Origin: Zygaena filipendulae
Taxonomy: Eukaryota; Arthropoda; Insecta; Lepidoptera; Zygaenidae
DNA: 64,000 nucleotides
Reading direction: 5' to 3'
Assembly (NCBI GenBank): GCA_907165275.2
Contig: OU015659.1
Span: 8,040,501-8,104,500, forward strand
Of this stretch, positions 42,388 through 53,389 are shown in pieces (within the stretch, counting starts at the first letter, position 1; each line of letters starts with the position of its first letter). The notes beneath the pieces are model-generated. The model saw nothing but the letters and a program-made list of their open reading frames with translations, was not told the origin of the DNA and ran no database searches. Made by a program: the position numbers and the translations under genes.

Positions 42388-43666
42388 AACTTTTTCACCA
42401 GTTGCTAGGCTATCTTCAGTAAGGCTTTTGTTTGCATTTGCTGTGCAATATCGGCTACAAGTACATCACCTTGATGTAGAAACTGCCTTTTTAAACGGTG
42501 ACCTGGAAGAGGAAATTTATATGGAACAACCAGAAGGTTTTGCTACTGATCCAAAGGGGAAAGTATGCTTACTTAAAAAATCCCTATATGGGCTTAAACA
42601 AGCTCCGCTTCAATGGAACAAAAAAGTATGCCAAGCGATGGCTGCTCTGTCGCTGACTCAAGCCGCATCAGAACACTGTCTTTACTATAAAAGAGACGGA
42701 CCTAATGATTTTATCGTTATCGCAGTGTTCGTCGACGATTTCTTTTTTATGACAACCAATAGTGATTTAAAAGATAATTTTGTAAGCGAACTCAAAAAGA
42801 CGTTTACAATTAAAGATCTCGGTCCTGTCAAAGACTGCCTCGGTATGAGAGTCGTACAAAGTGAAGGCAGTATAACCCTCGATCAGACAAAATATATCGA
42901 AAAATTACTAGACAAGTTCGGTATGAGCGACGCGATCTCGGTCACTACGCCAATGGAACTTGGGTTAAAACTCACTGTTCCGGAAAAGGAAGAAGAAAAT
43001 CTAGAAGTCCCATATCAGGAGCTTATCGGCTCATTAATGTACATTTCTATATGTACAAGACCTGATATTGCCCACACGGTCTCGTACCTATCTCAGTTCA
43101 ATGCACATTACGGGGGGGTACACTGGAAGGCCGCTAAGCGAGTCCTTAGATACCTTAAGGGTACGAAGGAACTCAGACTTCACTTCAAACACGGTGACCA
43201 CTCTTACCCAGTAGGTTACGCTGACGCCGATTATGGAAGCAATCTTGTGGACCGTCGATCATTCACTGGATTCACCTTCCTGATGAGCGGTGCACCTGTG
43301 TCGTGGGAAGCTCGCAAACAGCGAACAGTTGCACTTTCCACAACAGAAGCTGAATATATGGCTTTGGCTGAAGCTTGTAAAGAGGCCATATATTTAAAGA
43401 CGCTCATCAGTGAAGTATTCTCGGTCACTCATCCCATAATCATTCATACCGACAATCAAAGTTCACTCAAACTAGCTCATAATAACACCTATCACGCACG
43501 TACTAAACACATTGACATCAAACATCACTTCATTAGAGACTCACTATCACACCACGACATACAAGTCAAATACATACCCACAAATGACATGGTCGCAGAC
43601 ATTTTGACAAAACCCTTGCCGAAACTGAAACATTTTAAATGTACAAATTCTTTAGGTTTAGGCTAG
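42305..43666 (+). CDS. Copia pol, second reading frame (RT and RNase H)
   Basis: Continuation of the polyprotein in another frame; the first ATG in it is 42428, but the homologous frame is open from about 42305. RT motifs: HLDVETAFLNGDLEEEIYME, SLYGLKQAPLQWN, catalytic FVDDFFFM. RNase H: YADADYG, TTEAEYMALAEA, HTDNQSS, HARTKHIDIKHHF. Ends TAG near 43666. Copia pol is normally one frame with gag, so the break is a mutation, not programmed frameshifting as far as I can tell. Confidence 0.92.
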   Translation, partial: DTSGNITKYKARLVAKGFTQIAGVDYGETFSPVARLSSVRLLFAFAVQYRLQVHHLDVETAFLNGDLEEEIYMEQPEGFATDPKGKVCLLKKSLYGLKQAPLQWNKKVCQAMAALSLTQAASEHCLYYKRDGPNDFIVIAVFVDDFFFMTTNSDLKDNFVSELKKTFTIKDLGPVKDCLGMRVVQSEGSITLDQTKYIEKLLDKFGMSDAISVTTPMELGLKLTVPEKEEENLEVPYQELIGSLMYISICTRPDIAHTVSYLSQFNAHYGGVHWKAAKRVLRYLKGTKELRLHFKHGDHSYPVGYADADYGSNLVDRRSFTGFTFLMSGAPVSWEARKQRTVALSTTEAEYMALAEACKEAIYLKTLISEVFSVTHPIIIHTDNQSSLKLAHNNTYHARTKHIDIKHHFIRDSLSHHDIQVKYIPTNDMVADILTKPLPKLKHFKCTNSLGLG

Positions 43667-43687
43667 TTCTAGGTTTTGTATGTCTTT

Positions 43688-43805
43688 AGATCATATTGTA
43701 TGTATATAGGGTGTGTATAGTTTAGTGATGTGTTTATATGTACAGGAGATCATATTGTATGTATATAGGGTGTGTATAGTTTAGTGATGTGTTTATATGT
43801 ACAGG
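43688..43805 (+). repeat. 59-bp tandem duplication in copia 3' untranslated region
   Basis: Two direct copies (43688-43746 and 43747-43805), both beginning AGATCATATTGTATG, between the pol stop and the polypurine tract. Confidence 0.85.
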
Positions 43806-43915
43806 ATGTTGTTTTTATTATTTCAGTGCTAGTGATAAGTGTATAGTGAATTTTGATACTGTCTTTTTACTTGTATTATAATGTGTATATACAGGGTGTT
43901 CTCATTACGGGGGGG

Positions 43916-44089
43916 TGTTAAAACTCTTTTATGTTTATACTGAGAACACTGTCAATTTGATATTTAAATATTTTTATACACATTCTTTTGTTTGATCACT
44001 GTTGTATGTCATTCCTTTTGAAACTATAATATATTTATCTTACCTTTTTCACCTGACTTTTATATTACTCTGCTACCCAAGTAACAAGT
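43916..44089 (+). repeat. 3' LTR of copia element
   Basis: Same sequence as the 5' LTR by direct reading; preceded by the polypurine tract ACGGGGGGG at about 43907-43915. Confidence 0.88.
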
Positions 44090-44629
44090 CAATCGAACAT
44101 AGAACCTCCTCCTTTTTGGAAGTCGGTTAAAAACGTAGGTTACGCGGGTGAATGACCTTTGGGTACATCTGATTTGTTGACGCGTTAACGACAGTAGCAA
44201 TTTAATGGATGAGGAAAGAAGGAAGCTGAAAGGGAAAGTAACAAAGGACTTGGTCGCTCAATTTTTATGTTTTTTTGTGGATATAATTATGTCAAAAAAT
44301 ATTGGGTTTTTTTTTCTTAGGTATTGAAGATGAGAACCGAATACTATATACAACCTCTTTCAATACGTCCCTCGTTTAACCTCACTCCCTGTATAATTAA
44401 AAAAGCTGAATAACTGAGTTATAAATCTCTTTCTGTATTTTATTTGTTGTGATATTCGTGTAACTTTAATAACTACAAATAAAAAAAGCAATGCCAATTA
44501 ATGATTTCACAATTTTTCATATTTTATCTAAGCTATAATTATTTGAACTAACTCATTGAGTAAACCGCATTTAACTCCCTTTTTTATTACTGATAAAACT
44601 ATATAGGTATGATATTTTATAGAAGATAA

Positions 44630-44805
44630 GTTGGTTTGTTTGTAGGGGTAGGTAATATCTGGTTCTGCAGAATCGATTCCAAAAATTACTTCATTGATAC
44701 ACACAAGTATAAGCCACAGTATGCCTGAGTAAACAAATCCCGAAACAGATAATTTATTAGGGGACCTTTAAATTTACGTGAGTAAAACCGAAGGCATCAG
44801 CTGCT
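44630..44805 (-). repeat. CTAGCTGT SINE, worn
   Basis: GTGAGTAAAACCGAAGGCATCAGCTG is the degraded head. Confidence 0.6.
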
Positions 44806-45574
44806 GAATATTATGTTCTATAGAAAAGTCTAATTAAGAAATATTGAACTCTATTTCGTTGTCAAAAAGCAAAAATTTGATACACCTCACTTTTTCAAAT
44901 AAAGACCATCAATATACTCACAATACTTTTTATGTTGTAACAAAAAGTGCTCGAGGCAATGAGATAAATATTAGGGAATCTCGAAATTCCCGAGAACGAG
45001 ACCGCGAAGAAAGCCCTGGTAATTACGTATCCATAATATGAGTATAGTAAAATATAGTAATTTTTTTTTTTTTTTTCTACTTTTTTTTTCTAATAGATAT
45101 AATTTCAATAGTATAATTCCGTAAAAGAATTCAGTTTATACTCACTCTGTTTATATATTCTAATTATATTACAAGAATATAGCTACCAATTTAAACACAA
45201 ATAAGGACTATATTACTCAAGGCTTATGAACACAAGTGAGTTAAGGCGACGACCGCAACCACTTTCATTGTCACATTGCAGCATTTTCATCTTAGAATTT
45301 TATTAAACACTATCAAATCAGTTGGCTGACTGACGTTATCATATTAAATGTATATACAAATGCGTCAAACGTTCGTGGTGTAGATAAATGATGAAGTTTT
45401 TCTGTATTGCAGCATAGATAAATACGGTCCAACAAGCTTCCGGGTGGCGAAAGTGTTTAACTTGCCCACAACATAACCATGAATGGCAGATGGTAAACGA
45501 ATTCGTTTATCGGAAACTAGCTGTTCCGTATGGTTTCACGCACGGAACAGAAAATAACAAATAGAAGGGACATC

Positions 45575-45995
45575 AACTTAGTTTGGTATGAAAACAGATG
45601 AAAACCAGTGTCGCCCCGTGATTTTCGTACACGATACTATTCATCGCGCACTTAAACATCCACTAACGTAAATAAGTTTATTTAATACTAGCTGTGCCCC
45701 ACGGTTTCAACCGCGGTAATTTTGGAGTTCCCGCGAGAATTCCGGGATAAAAAGTACTCTATGTCCTTTTCTGTACCCCTGACAACTTGCATGCCAAATT
45801 TCATCCAAATCCGTTCAGTCGTTTTTGCGTGATTGAGTAACAAACATCCAAACATCCACACTTTCACAATTTAAATATTATAGTAGGATGGTTATATTTT
45901 TACTTAGTCACTGTTTTCAAAATCCAATTTTGGGAATGGGCATTTGCTCTAACTTCCTTTGCAACGGTAGCGCGCCTGCCCCGCCTTACTCGTGG
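45575..45995 (-). repeat. Interspersed repeat, copy 2, split by a SINE
   Basis: Inverted relative of 36385-36655 (GAAAACCAGTGTCGCC ... GCATTTGCTCTAACTTCC ... GCGCGCCTGCCCCGCC), interrupted at about 45690-45890 by a CTAGCTGTGCCCC element. Confidence 0.65.
45690..45890 (+). repeat. CTAGCTGT SINE nested in another repeat
   Basis: Full-length, from ACTAGCTGTGCCCCACGG to AATATTATAGTAGG; a head fragment also lies at 45518-45555. Confidence 0.78.
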
Positions 45996-46566
45996 TTTTA
46001 CACGCTTTAATTTAGGAGTTTCTCCGGGAAATCTAGGATATCCTTTTTTTGTACTCCCGATAACGTGTAGATACGCAAAATTTTATAACTATAGGTTGAG
46101 TAGTAGTAGTAAGCGAGAAAAATTAACAGGCAGGCAAACAAATAGACATAGTTACTTTCGCGTTTATAATATTAGTGTTGATCAAAATAGAAGATTTTAT
46201 ATTTACTTTCTTTCCTTACTTCTGCGATATTTCAATACTTGCGATATACGAGACCAATATTTCAATGCTAAAGAATAGCTATTAGCTTATATAGATACTA
46301 AGTAGTGTTTATATTTTTAAGTATAACTATGTAGTGGATGTACTATTGACTTGTATCTAATATTTTATATGTAGTCCTAAGTATTTTTGTATATTATAAT
46401 ATTGTATCAAATGTCTATATTTATTTATGTAGTTCATCTTTAATTCAAAATTCTAAATACTGTAGGTATTATAATTTCTCTAAATGTATTATTTTTATTT
46501 GTGAAACTGTTTTTGCAAATGTATTGCATATCTGTTCTGTATAAATATAGCGGTATATTAGCTGAC

Positions 46567-46800
46567 TAAATAAATCTTTATAAATAAAAATCAATGTTTG
46601 ACGTTTGTAGGTTTGTCTTCTATGCGTTTGTAAACCATTGGTCCGATTGTGATGAAACTTTGGCGGGTTGTTCTGCCTGCGTCCGCAAAGTTTCCTAATC
46701 CTGATATAAAGAGATCCTGCGGGAATTCCGAAACTCTCACGGGTGTATCTCCGAAACGGTTGGACCAATTTTGACGGGACTTTCACTGCTAATTAGCTAA
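46567..46800 (-). repeat. SINE of GTGAGTTTCGG subtype, minus strand
   Basis: Contains the TCATCACAATCGGACCAATG block also seen at 7883, joined to the CGGAATTCCCGCAGGA core; its outer part carries GGTTGGACCAATTTTGACGG. Confidence 0.65.
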
Positions 46801-47044
46801 TGTTATAAGGAGTGATTTGGGCCTACTTTGGAGATTTTGCAGAAATTCCGAAAATCACGCGATTACCTATGCTCTAGCTCTGTGCTATCCAACCTTACTG
46901 TCCTGAATTGAGACAAGCTGGAGCAATTTATTGGCTTCAAAAGTGATAAGACACAGTACTCAATCATATACTGGGTAATTAAAAAAATTAACATAAATCA
47001 ATAAATTTTAATAAAATTAAAATAAAAAAAGAATTACCTACCTA

Positions 47045-47165
47045 TTAGCGATCCATTATTTATTTATTTATTTATTCTTCTTGCACAAAATAGTACAAAT
47101 GGCAAACTTAATGCCTTGCGGCATTCTCTGACAGTTAACCATTGGGTTGACAGAGAGATAAAAGG
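47045..47165 (-). repeat. LINE 3'-tail fragment
   Basis: Minus strand contains TTTGTACTATTTTGTGCAAG then AATAAATAAATAAAT. A related plus-strand tail is at 52130-52182. Confidence 0.55.
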
Positions 47166-47350
47166 GACGAGGTGTGCAACCTACGGAAAAAACGAAATAA
47201 ATATTAAAATATTAGTATTAAAAACTAAAAATTGTTATAAACTAAGACATAAAAAAGGACTGAATATAGAGATAATTAACATATAAATATTACACAGCAT
47301 AAAATACGTACTTAAATATTTAGGTATTATATAAATATATATAAGTAAAT

Positions 47351-47366
47351 ATACACACACACATAT

Positions 47367-47397
<31 letters not shown>

Positions 47398-47398
47398 A

Positions 47399-47461
<63 letters not shown>
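47351..47461. repeat. (CA)n microsatellite
   Basis: About 110 bp of nearly pure ACAC with two AAAC interruptions. The open frame alternating Cys/Val on the other strand is an artefact. Confidence 0.95.
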
Positions 47462-47462
<1 letters not shown>

Positions 47463-47809
47463 AAAAGGATATACAGAAACATTTAATAATAGGGATATCT
47501 AACTTAATACATAATAGTTGAAAAGGTGGGAGAGTTAAGAACGACTGCAGGTTTTAAATGGCCACTCCTGGCAAGCCACTGGACTCTAGGAAATAATTTC
47601 GCACTCTATATTTGAATATGAATTTGTTAGGGCATTTACGCAGCTCTAAGGGCAAGCTGTTATTATCAAGCGGGCATTATCATGATCCATCAAATGCTCA
47701 CATTATTATCTAACCGGCGTCTATTCCTCTCAGTTTCTACATATTGGATATAATCTTGCACGTGATTCTAGATATCAGAAAAGCCGCCCCCTACGAAATT
47801 ATTAGATAC

Positions 47810-47985
47810 TAGCGGTTCCCCGTGGTTTCACCCGCGTTAATTTCGGAGGTCCTATGTATGTCCTTTTCTGTATCCCGGAGAACGTGAAAATTTCATGATG
47901 ATCGGTTGAGCCGTTAAGGCGTGAAAGCGTAACAGACCGACAGACAGAGGTACTATCGCATTTATATCATAATATTATAAGGGAG
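47810..47985 (+). repeat. CTAGCTGT SINE, well preserved
   Basis: Head CTAGCGGTTCCCCGTGG; GATCGGTTGAGCCGTTAAGG block present. Confidence 0.75.
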
Positions 47986-48369
47986 TAGGGATTACGAGTA
48001 TGATAAAAAAACTGTAAATATACCTAAGTAGGTACTTCAACTATATGTATTTTAATTTATTATATCCATGTGCGTGAGAGCAGCACAAATATGTATTGTC
48101 AAGTTTCGGTGATGTTAATATTTACAACTAGGCAGGTACTTATTCATTTATTCTTTTCATACTAAATTCTAGGCCGATACGGTGTCATGTAAATCATATT
48201 GTAATGAAATTGAAGAAAAATGATAGTAAAATCTACATTCTATACATCTATACATAAAAATATGATTGAAGTGTCTTTAGGTAATTCCAAATTAAAAGCT
48301 TTTCACTAAATGCGTATGAAAGTATACACGGTACTTACAATTTACATACATAAAAAACCTTTTTTTCTC

Positions 48370-48560
48370 TGTTTGTCTGTCTGTCTGTTTGTTCCTGCAG
48401 CTAATCTCTAGAACGGCTAGACCGATTTTAACGGGAATTTCACTGGCATTCACATATCTGATGGATATAGGAAGTAACATAGACTACTTTTATTTTAGAA
48501 AAAAAAATCCTGTGGGAATTCCGAAACGCACGCGGGTGAAACCGCTGGGCACAGCTAGTC
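48370..48560 (-). repeat. SINE of GTGAGTTTCGG subtype, minus strand
   Basis: Ends CCGCTGGGCACAGCTAG; begins with CTGTTTGTCTGTCTGTCTG. Confidence 0.7.
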
Positions 48561-49849
48561 CTATAGTAAAATAAACGAATTTATCATAACAATAACTCGC
48601 GCAAAACAGCGTTAAAGTGTTTTCTTATTTTCGATAGGTTACAGTGGTCCATCGATTCAAGGTAGGTAGGTACTTACTTTGATATTGTAATTTACACGTG
48701 TTACGTTCTATTTGCGTAACTAATGTAAATTAAGAATTTTAAAATTGAACAGCATTAATAAAGGAATCTTTACGGCAGATATTATATCAGATGTGGTAAA
48801 ATCAGCTGCAAATATTTACGTTGTAAACATGTTCACAAAATAAAAAATATTAAAAATCTTTTTATTTTTCAAACTTCACTTACAGAGATGATGAAGGATG
48901 ACTAAAAATATTCCAAAAAGTCAAAAAACTTGGATTAGCTGTTTATCTAGGTACCTAACTATACTTAATGCAATTGCAAACCAACCAGGAGATGTAAGTA
49001 TAATCCAAGAACACTGATACTTCCTATTTTCCTATACAAACGCAGAAGTGTTTATTTTGTAAACCCTAAGTGCGATTTGAGATAAATTTTGTATTTATCA
49101 GTAGATAAAAATTTGGTATTATCGGTATACAAAATAAAACAACACTTTATTAGAGTGTAGGTATATATTTTTTATTTATTTTCACCACTAAATTACGAAT
49201 CCACCATACAGCGACTTTTATTTTATTTTAGTTATAGTTTCCTAGAAGAAACTGCTCTTAAATAATAACTCTGCCGCCCTTTGTTACCAGGGCCCTTATT
49301 CACTATGACCACGTCACACCGCGTCAAGATAAGACGCCACAAAAATATCTTTTCATTACTCATACTCGGAAAGTAGGTCTGAAGTTGCCTGAGAAGCGGG
49401 TTGAAAGTAACCCTTTTCAGCCCTAGGGAGAATCGCTTTCAACTGACAACTGTCAAATTATTAAAAAAAAACTAGGTCTATTTTCACATTTCTATTGAAC
49501 CATGTTTCAACTTTCTATACAGCCAGCGCGATGTAAAATTGAAATAACGTAAAGTTTAAGTAGGTATTAATTAAAATAAAATTCACTCCCTTTTTCTTAA
49601 GCTAATTCCTATTTATATTTTTTATTTTCTTTAATTAATACTTAATAATTAAAGAAAATATTTTTTTTAGGTCGCCACAATGTAAATAAAACATACTGGC
49701 TGAATAGCTAGCCGGCCAAAGAAAAAGAAATAGGTGGGAAAGTGTCAAGCGACTATCCGATCTTCACTCATTTTTTCTTTAGCTAATTCCTATTTTTATT
49801 TTGACTTTCCTTGCATTCGTAATGAAAAGCACAGTGTTACCCTCGGGAG

Positions 49850-49935
49850 AAAGACTTATTTAGTCCCTCGATCTATTGGCGCCCTCGCTACGCTCGGGAG
49901 CCAAACCCCGTCTCGGGACTAAATAAGTTACTTTC
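49850..49935. repeat. Hairpin around ACTTATTTAGTCCC
   Basis: AAGACTTATTTAGTCCC pairs with GGGACTAAATAAGTTA around a GC-rich loop containing GCCCTCGCTACGCTCGGGAG; resembles other lepidopteran foldback ends. Confidence 0.55.
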
Positions 49936-50103
49936 ACCCCTAGGATAACAATGTACTATTTACTCACGCGATCAAAGAAAATTCATTTAAAAAAAAAACA
50001 TTTACATCGTGTGTTATTGTATACAGAATATTAATTTCTAATATTTTGTCATCTGGAGCGGTCGGAATAGGCTAGTTTCCTGGGTAAAAAAATCAAAATT
50101 CTA

Positions 50104-50365
50104 TTAAGTCCGTCAGTTAGATAATAAAAAAATAAAAGACACGTATTTTTTGCTTTTTTAAAATAATGGAAATATGCATAGATAAAGCGCATTAAAGTTT
50201 AGGGTGGGGGACTCGTGATGTCACAGCTCGCTATAACGTGCGAACAAACTGTAGCGAGACGTGACGTCATGTGAAATTTCGACTTGATATATCTCCGTTA
50301 TTTTTTGGTTACATAAAAAAAAAATACGTGTCCAATATTTTTTAATAATCTACAAAACGGACTAA
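50104..50365 (+). mobile_element. MITE with TTAGTCCGTC ends, copy 1
   Basis: Recurs inverted at 61994-62257. Ends ATTAAGTCCGTC / CGGACTAA. Interior carries palindromic TGACGTCA-like motifs and TACGTGTC near both sides. Confidence 0.75.
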
Positions 50366-50683
50366 CAAAGAAAATTTAGGAAACTAGCCTATTGTGTTTT
50401 TAGAACGCGCGTTATGGGCAAGGAATGTTGTTGACCATAGAGAGTAAGGGCCCTGTTTTTTTTACTTCTGTCAGTATTTTAATTCTTAATCTGGTAAAAG
50501 TCAATAAAGAACATATAATTTTATTGATTTCATTTGATGCAATTACTGCACAGCGCCACGGTCCCAAGCTACGCAGTGTAGGTATAGTATTAAGTATTAA
50601 GTATAATTTTAGCCGTAGACGTAGCCGTCAGGTTTACTTACCACTACACCAACGGTACTATATTTACGGTACATGTAAATACT

Positions 50684-50888
50684 ACTAGCTGTATCACGCA
50701 GTTTCACCCGCGATAATTTCGGAGTTCCCAAAGTACCCTATGTCATTCAGGACTACCGTAGCTTTCTATAAGTGAATCAATTTTCAAAATCGGTTCAGTA
50801 GATATAGAGATTACTTACCCCCTACACAAACTTACAAATACATAATTCACAAACTCACACACTTTACCTCTTTACAATATTAGTAGGT
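50684..50888 (+). repeat. CTAGCTGT SINE, variant tail
   Basis: ACTAGCTGTATCACGCAG head, ends TTACAATATTAGTAGG. Confidence 0.7.
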
Positions 50889-50956
50889 ATAGACCATGGA
50901 CCAATAAAATTGTTTAATTGGTCCATGGTATAGACCATAGAATCTATAGCATAGAT

Positions 50957-51530
50957 CAGAGGTTCCCAAACTTTTTTTTCTCATAGACCACTTTAACATT
51001 TTGCTGGATCTGGTGGACCCCTGCAGCTATTAAATTTACTTACTTCCGAAACCCGAAAAAAGTATAAGCCTATGGCAATCTGTGTTGTGGCTATTTTTCA
51101 ATCAACTATGAGTTAAAAGTTTTCGAAAACAAGGTCAGAATTTATATTGCATGATTATGCTGTGAGTGGATGTCATTTAAGCTAAGTTTCAAGGCCAGTC
51201 TGAAAAGCGTCTTCATCCAACAGTTGGATTCCTTGGCATCGGCGATTCTTGACACGTTCTTTCGGAATATGGAATATGCAAGTTCTTACAAAAACAATTT
51301 CTGAGCTTCTTATAATATTAACTGCTTATATTCATAGGAGAAGTCAAGCTTCTTATAATATTGTCTGCCTATATTCATAGGAGAAGTCAAATCAGGTCAC
51401 CTAATACATTTTTATAGACCCCCGTTAACGAGTTGTGGACCCCCATTTTTTTCCACGCAAGCGTAGACCCCTGTCGGGCTCCCGTGGTCCCGTGGTCCCG
51501 TGGTCACCTGGACCACTTTGGGAATCAATG
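50957..51530 (+). mobile_element. hAT-type nonautonomous transposon with 8-bp target duplication
   Basis: GCATAGAT occurs immediately before (50949-50956) and after (51531-51538) the element. Termini CAGAGGTTCCCAAAC and, inverted, CATTGATTCCCAAAG fit the hAT consensus. No transposase frame. An internal ~43-bp tandem repeat (about 51307-51392, CTTCTTATAATATT) is present. Confidence 0.85.
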
Positions 51531-51654
51531 GCATAGATGATCAATGTGGTAAGTAAATATATTAAGTTCACCGGCTTTGTTGGTGATTAGCTCCATGGTG
51601 ACTAGGTAGTGATAATTCTCGCATTTATCACATTGACCATTATGGCTGTTATCT

Positions 51655-51765
51655 GCTTCCATTTCGGAGTTTCCGCAGGAATTCCGGGGTACAAAATATC
51701 ACCTTTGTCTTTTTCTGTACCCCTAGCAATGTGTATGCAAAATTTCATGATGATTCCCCGAGGTT
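51655..51765 (+). repeat. CTAGCTGT SINE core, headless
   Basis: Begins at ATTTCGGAGTTTCCGCAGG; ends at AATTTCATGATGATT. Confidence 0.65.
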
Positions 51766-52127
51766 TGGTTAGATTTGATTGTGACGGTATAAAATCGCCT
51801 TTAATGAAACACAGTATTATGATAATAAGGTTTCTTGTTCGATTAATACTAATTTTACATAAGATTAATATTACCATTCCTTACATTGCTAATATTTATT
51901 AATTAATTGTATGTTCACAATGTACAATGTTTAATTAATATTATTCTCTTACAAGTTAAATTCTGAGTTACAGTCCGCCGGACCACCGGCCGCCGTCCCC
52001 AAGGGCACTTTGAGATAACGTCATGTTGCGGGAAAACTATTTATATTTTAGCAGCTATTTAAGTCGCTATAAACGAACTGACATTTTTTTTACCACCAAT
52101 TACCTAAATTATTTCATTGACTATTTG

Positions 52128-52182
52128 GAAAATGGCATAAGTTCGCCATTTGTACATTTTGTGCAAGAAGAATAAATAAATA
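52128..52182 (+). repeat. LINE 3'-tail fragment
   Basis: CGCCATTTGTACATTTTGTG followed by AAGAAGAATAAATAAATAG; same tail family as 47045-47165. Confidence 0.5.
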
Positions 52183-52296
52183 GTACACAAGAAGCTCCCT
52201 CGCAACGCTAAATAAAGAAACTAATTAATCTTCAAGGTTATTTGGCAATATAATCCCCGAGTCAACTTTGCCCGTACATCGACTTCATTATGTACT

Positions 52297-52470
52297 ACTA
52301 GCCGTTCCACGCGGTTTCACCCGCGTTAATTTTGGAGATCTCGTGGAAATTCTGGGATAAAAGTACCCTATGACCTTTTTTGTCAACGTGTAAAATTTCT
52401 TGATGATTGGTTACGCCGTTAAGGCGTGAAAGCGTAACAGACAGAGTTACTTTCGCATATTAGTAGGAAT
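52297..52470 (+). repeat. CTAGCTGT SINE, well preserved
   Basis: ACTAGCCGTTCCACGCGG head through GTAACAGACAGAGTTACTTT. Confidence 0.75.
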
Positions 52471-52999
52471 TATTACACTTTTGATAGCTGTTGAACTTTA
52501 TTGCCATTGCGATAAGATTCAGTGACTACAACTTTCGGTGCTGATACCTGTTTATGAAGATTATGTACTGGCAAAAATAATATTAAGTGTTAAGCTACGT
52601 TTTGTAAAGTAATGGATACTGACTACAACAGTTACTGCTGATACCAAAATGTTTTGTAGACTTTTTAACCACCAAAATATGGTGACTAGTCAGTTCGTTT
52701 ATGCTGAATCTATTACATTACAGCCATAAACAACGAAATAACATCACATACACGTCATCCATTCAATATTTAAAATGCAAAAACTTCACTGAAAGTACCT
52801 GAAGCAATATTAAATATATATATTATGCTTGTTTGATTAAATACTCAACAGATTAACATATTTTAAATAAAATTCATTTGTAGATAAGTACACAGTAGCA
52901 TTTCTACATTTTATACTGATATAGTTAATTCAACTGTCAATATAGGTAAGTATTAAGGGCTATCAAATTAGTAGTTATAGATACACTGTGAAATTTTAA

Positions 53000-53190
53000 G
53001 TGAGGGATTTGATTTTTCACCCATGAATAATCGAATTCATGTACTGAACCGATTGTCATGCGGTTTTCACAAGTAGATTGAGCTTAGCCTGGAGCTACAT
53101 ATAGGCTTTGTTTCATTGAAATCGGATGTCGGGAGAAAAAGTTGTTGAATAAAAACTTTTCATGCGGGTGAAACCGCGGGGCATAGCTAT
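53000..53190 (-). repeat. SINE-related repeat
   Basis: Ends ATGCGGGTGAAACCGCGGGG CATAGCTA; the body (GGTTTTCACAAGTAGATTGA) differs from other copies. Confidence 0.6.
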
Positions 53191-53389
53191 TGCAAAATAT
53201 ATGTATACATATAGTTCTTATTTGATAACCCTTTATTTTGTCCAAAACGTAAAGTCGCAAGAAAGAAAATAAATGATTCTGAATGCATAAAGAGTCTTAA
53301 TTGGTAGATACGAGTTTTTCTAAACTTCGGAACACGAAAAGTTCGTCGCTTGCATACATAAGTCATTTTAAAAGATAACAATGACTAAC

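Larger units (their letters stand above)
39418..44089 (+). mobile_element. Copia-type (Ty1/copia) LTR retrotransposon, nearly intact
   Basis: 4.67-kb element bounded by two LTRs that I read as identical (39418-39591 and 43916-44089). The pentamer CAATC is repeated just outside both ends (39413-39417 and 44090-44094), consistent with a target-site duplication. Internal order is primer-binding site, gag with zinc knuckle, protease, integrase, reverse transcriptase, RNase H, G-rich polypurine tract, LTR; integrase before RT defines the copia group. A single-base frame break and a 45-bp in-frame duplication in integrase suggest this copy is not autonomous. It lies head-to-head with transporter B. 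Confidence 0.95.

Noticed and set aside
47235..47459. Open frame alternating Cys and Val
   Set aside because: Translation of the (CA)n microsatellite; no gene.
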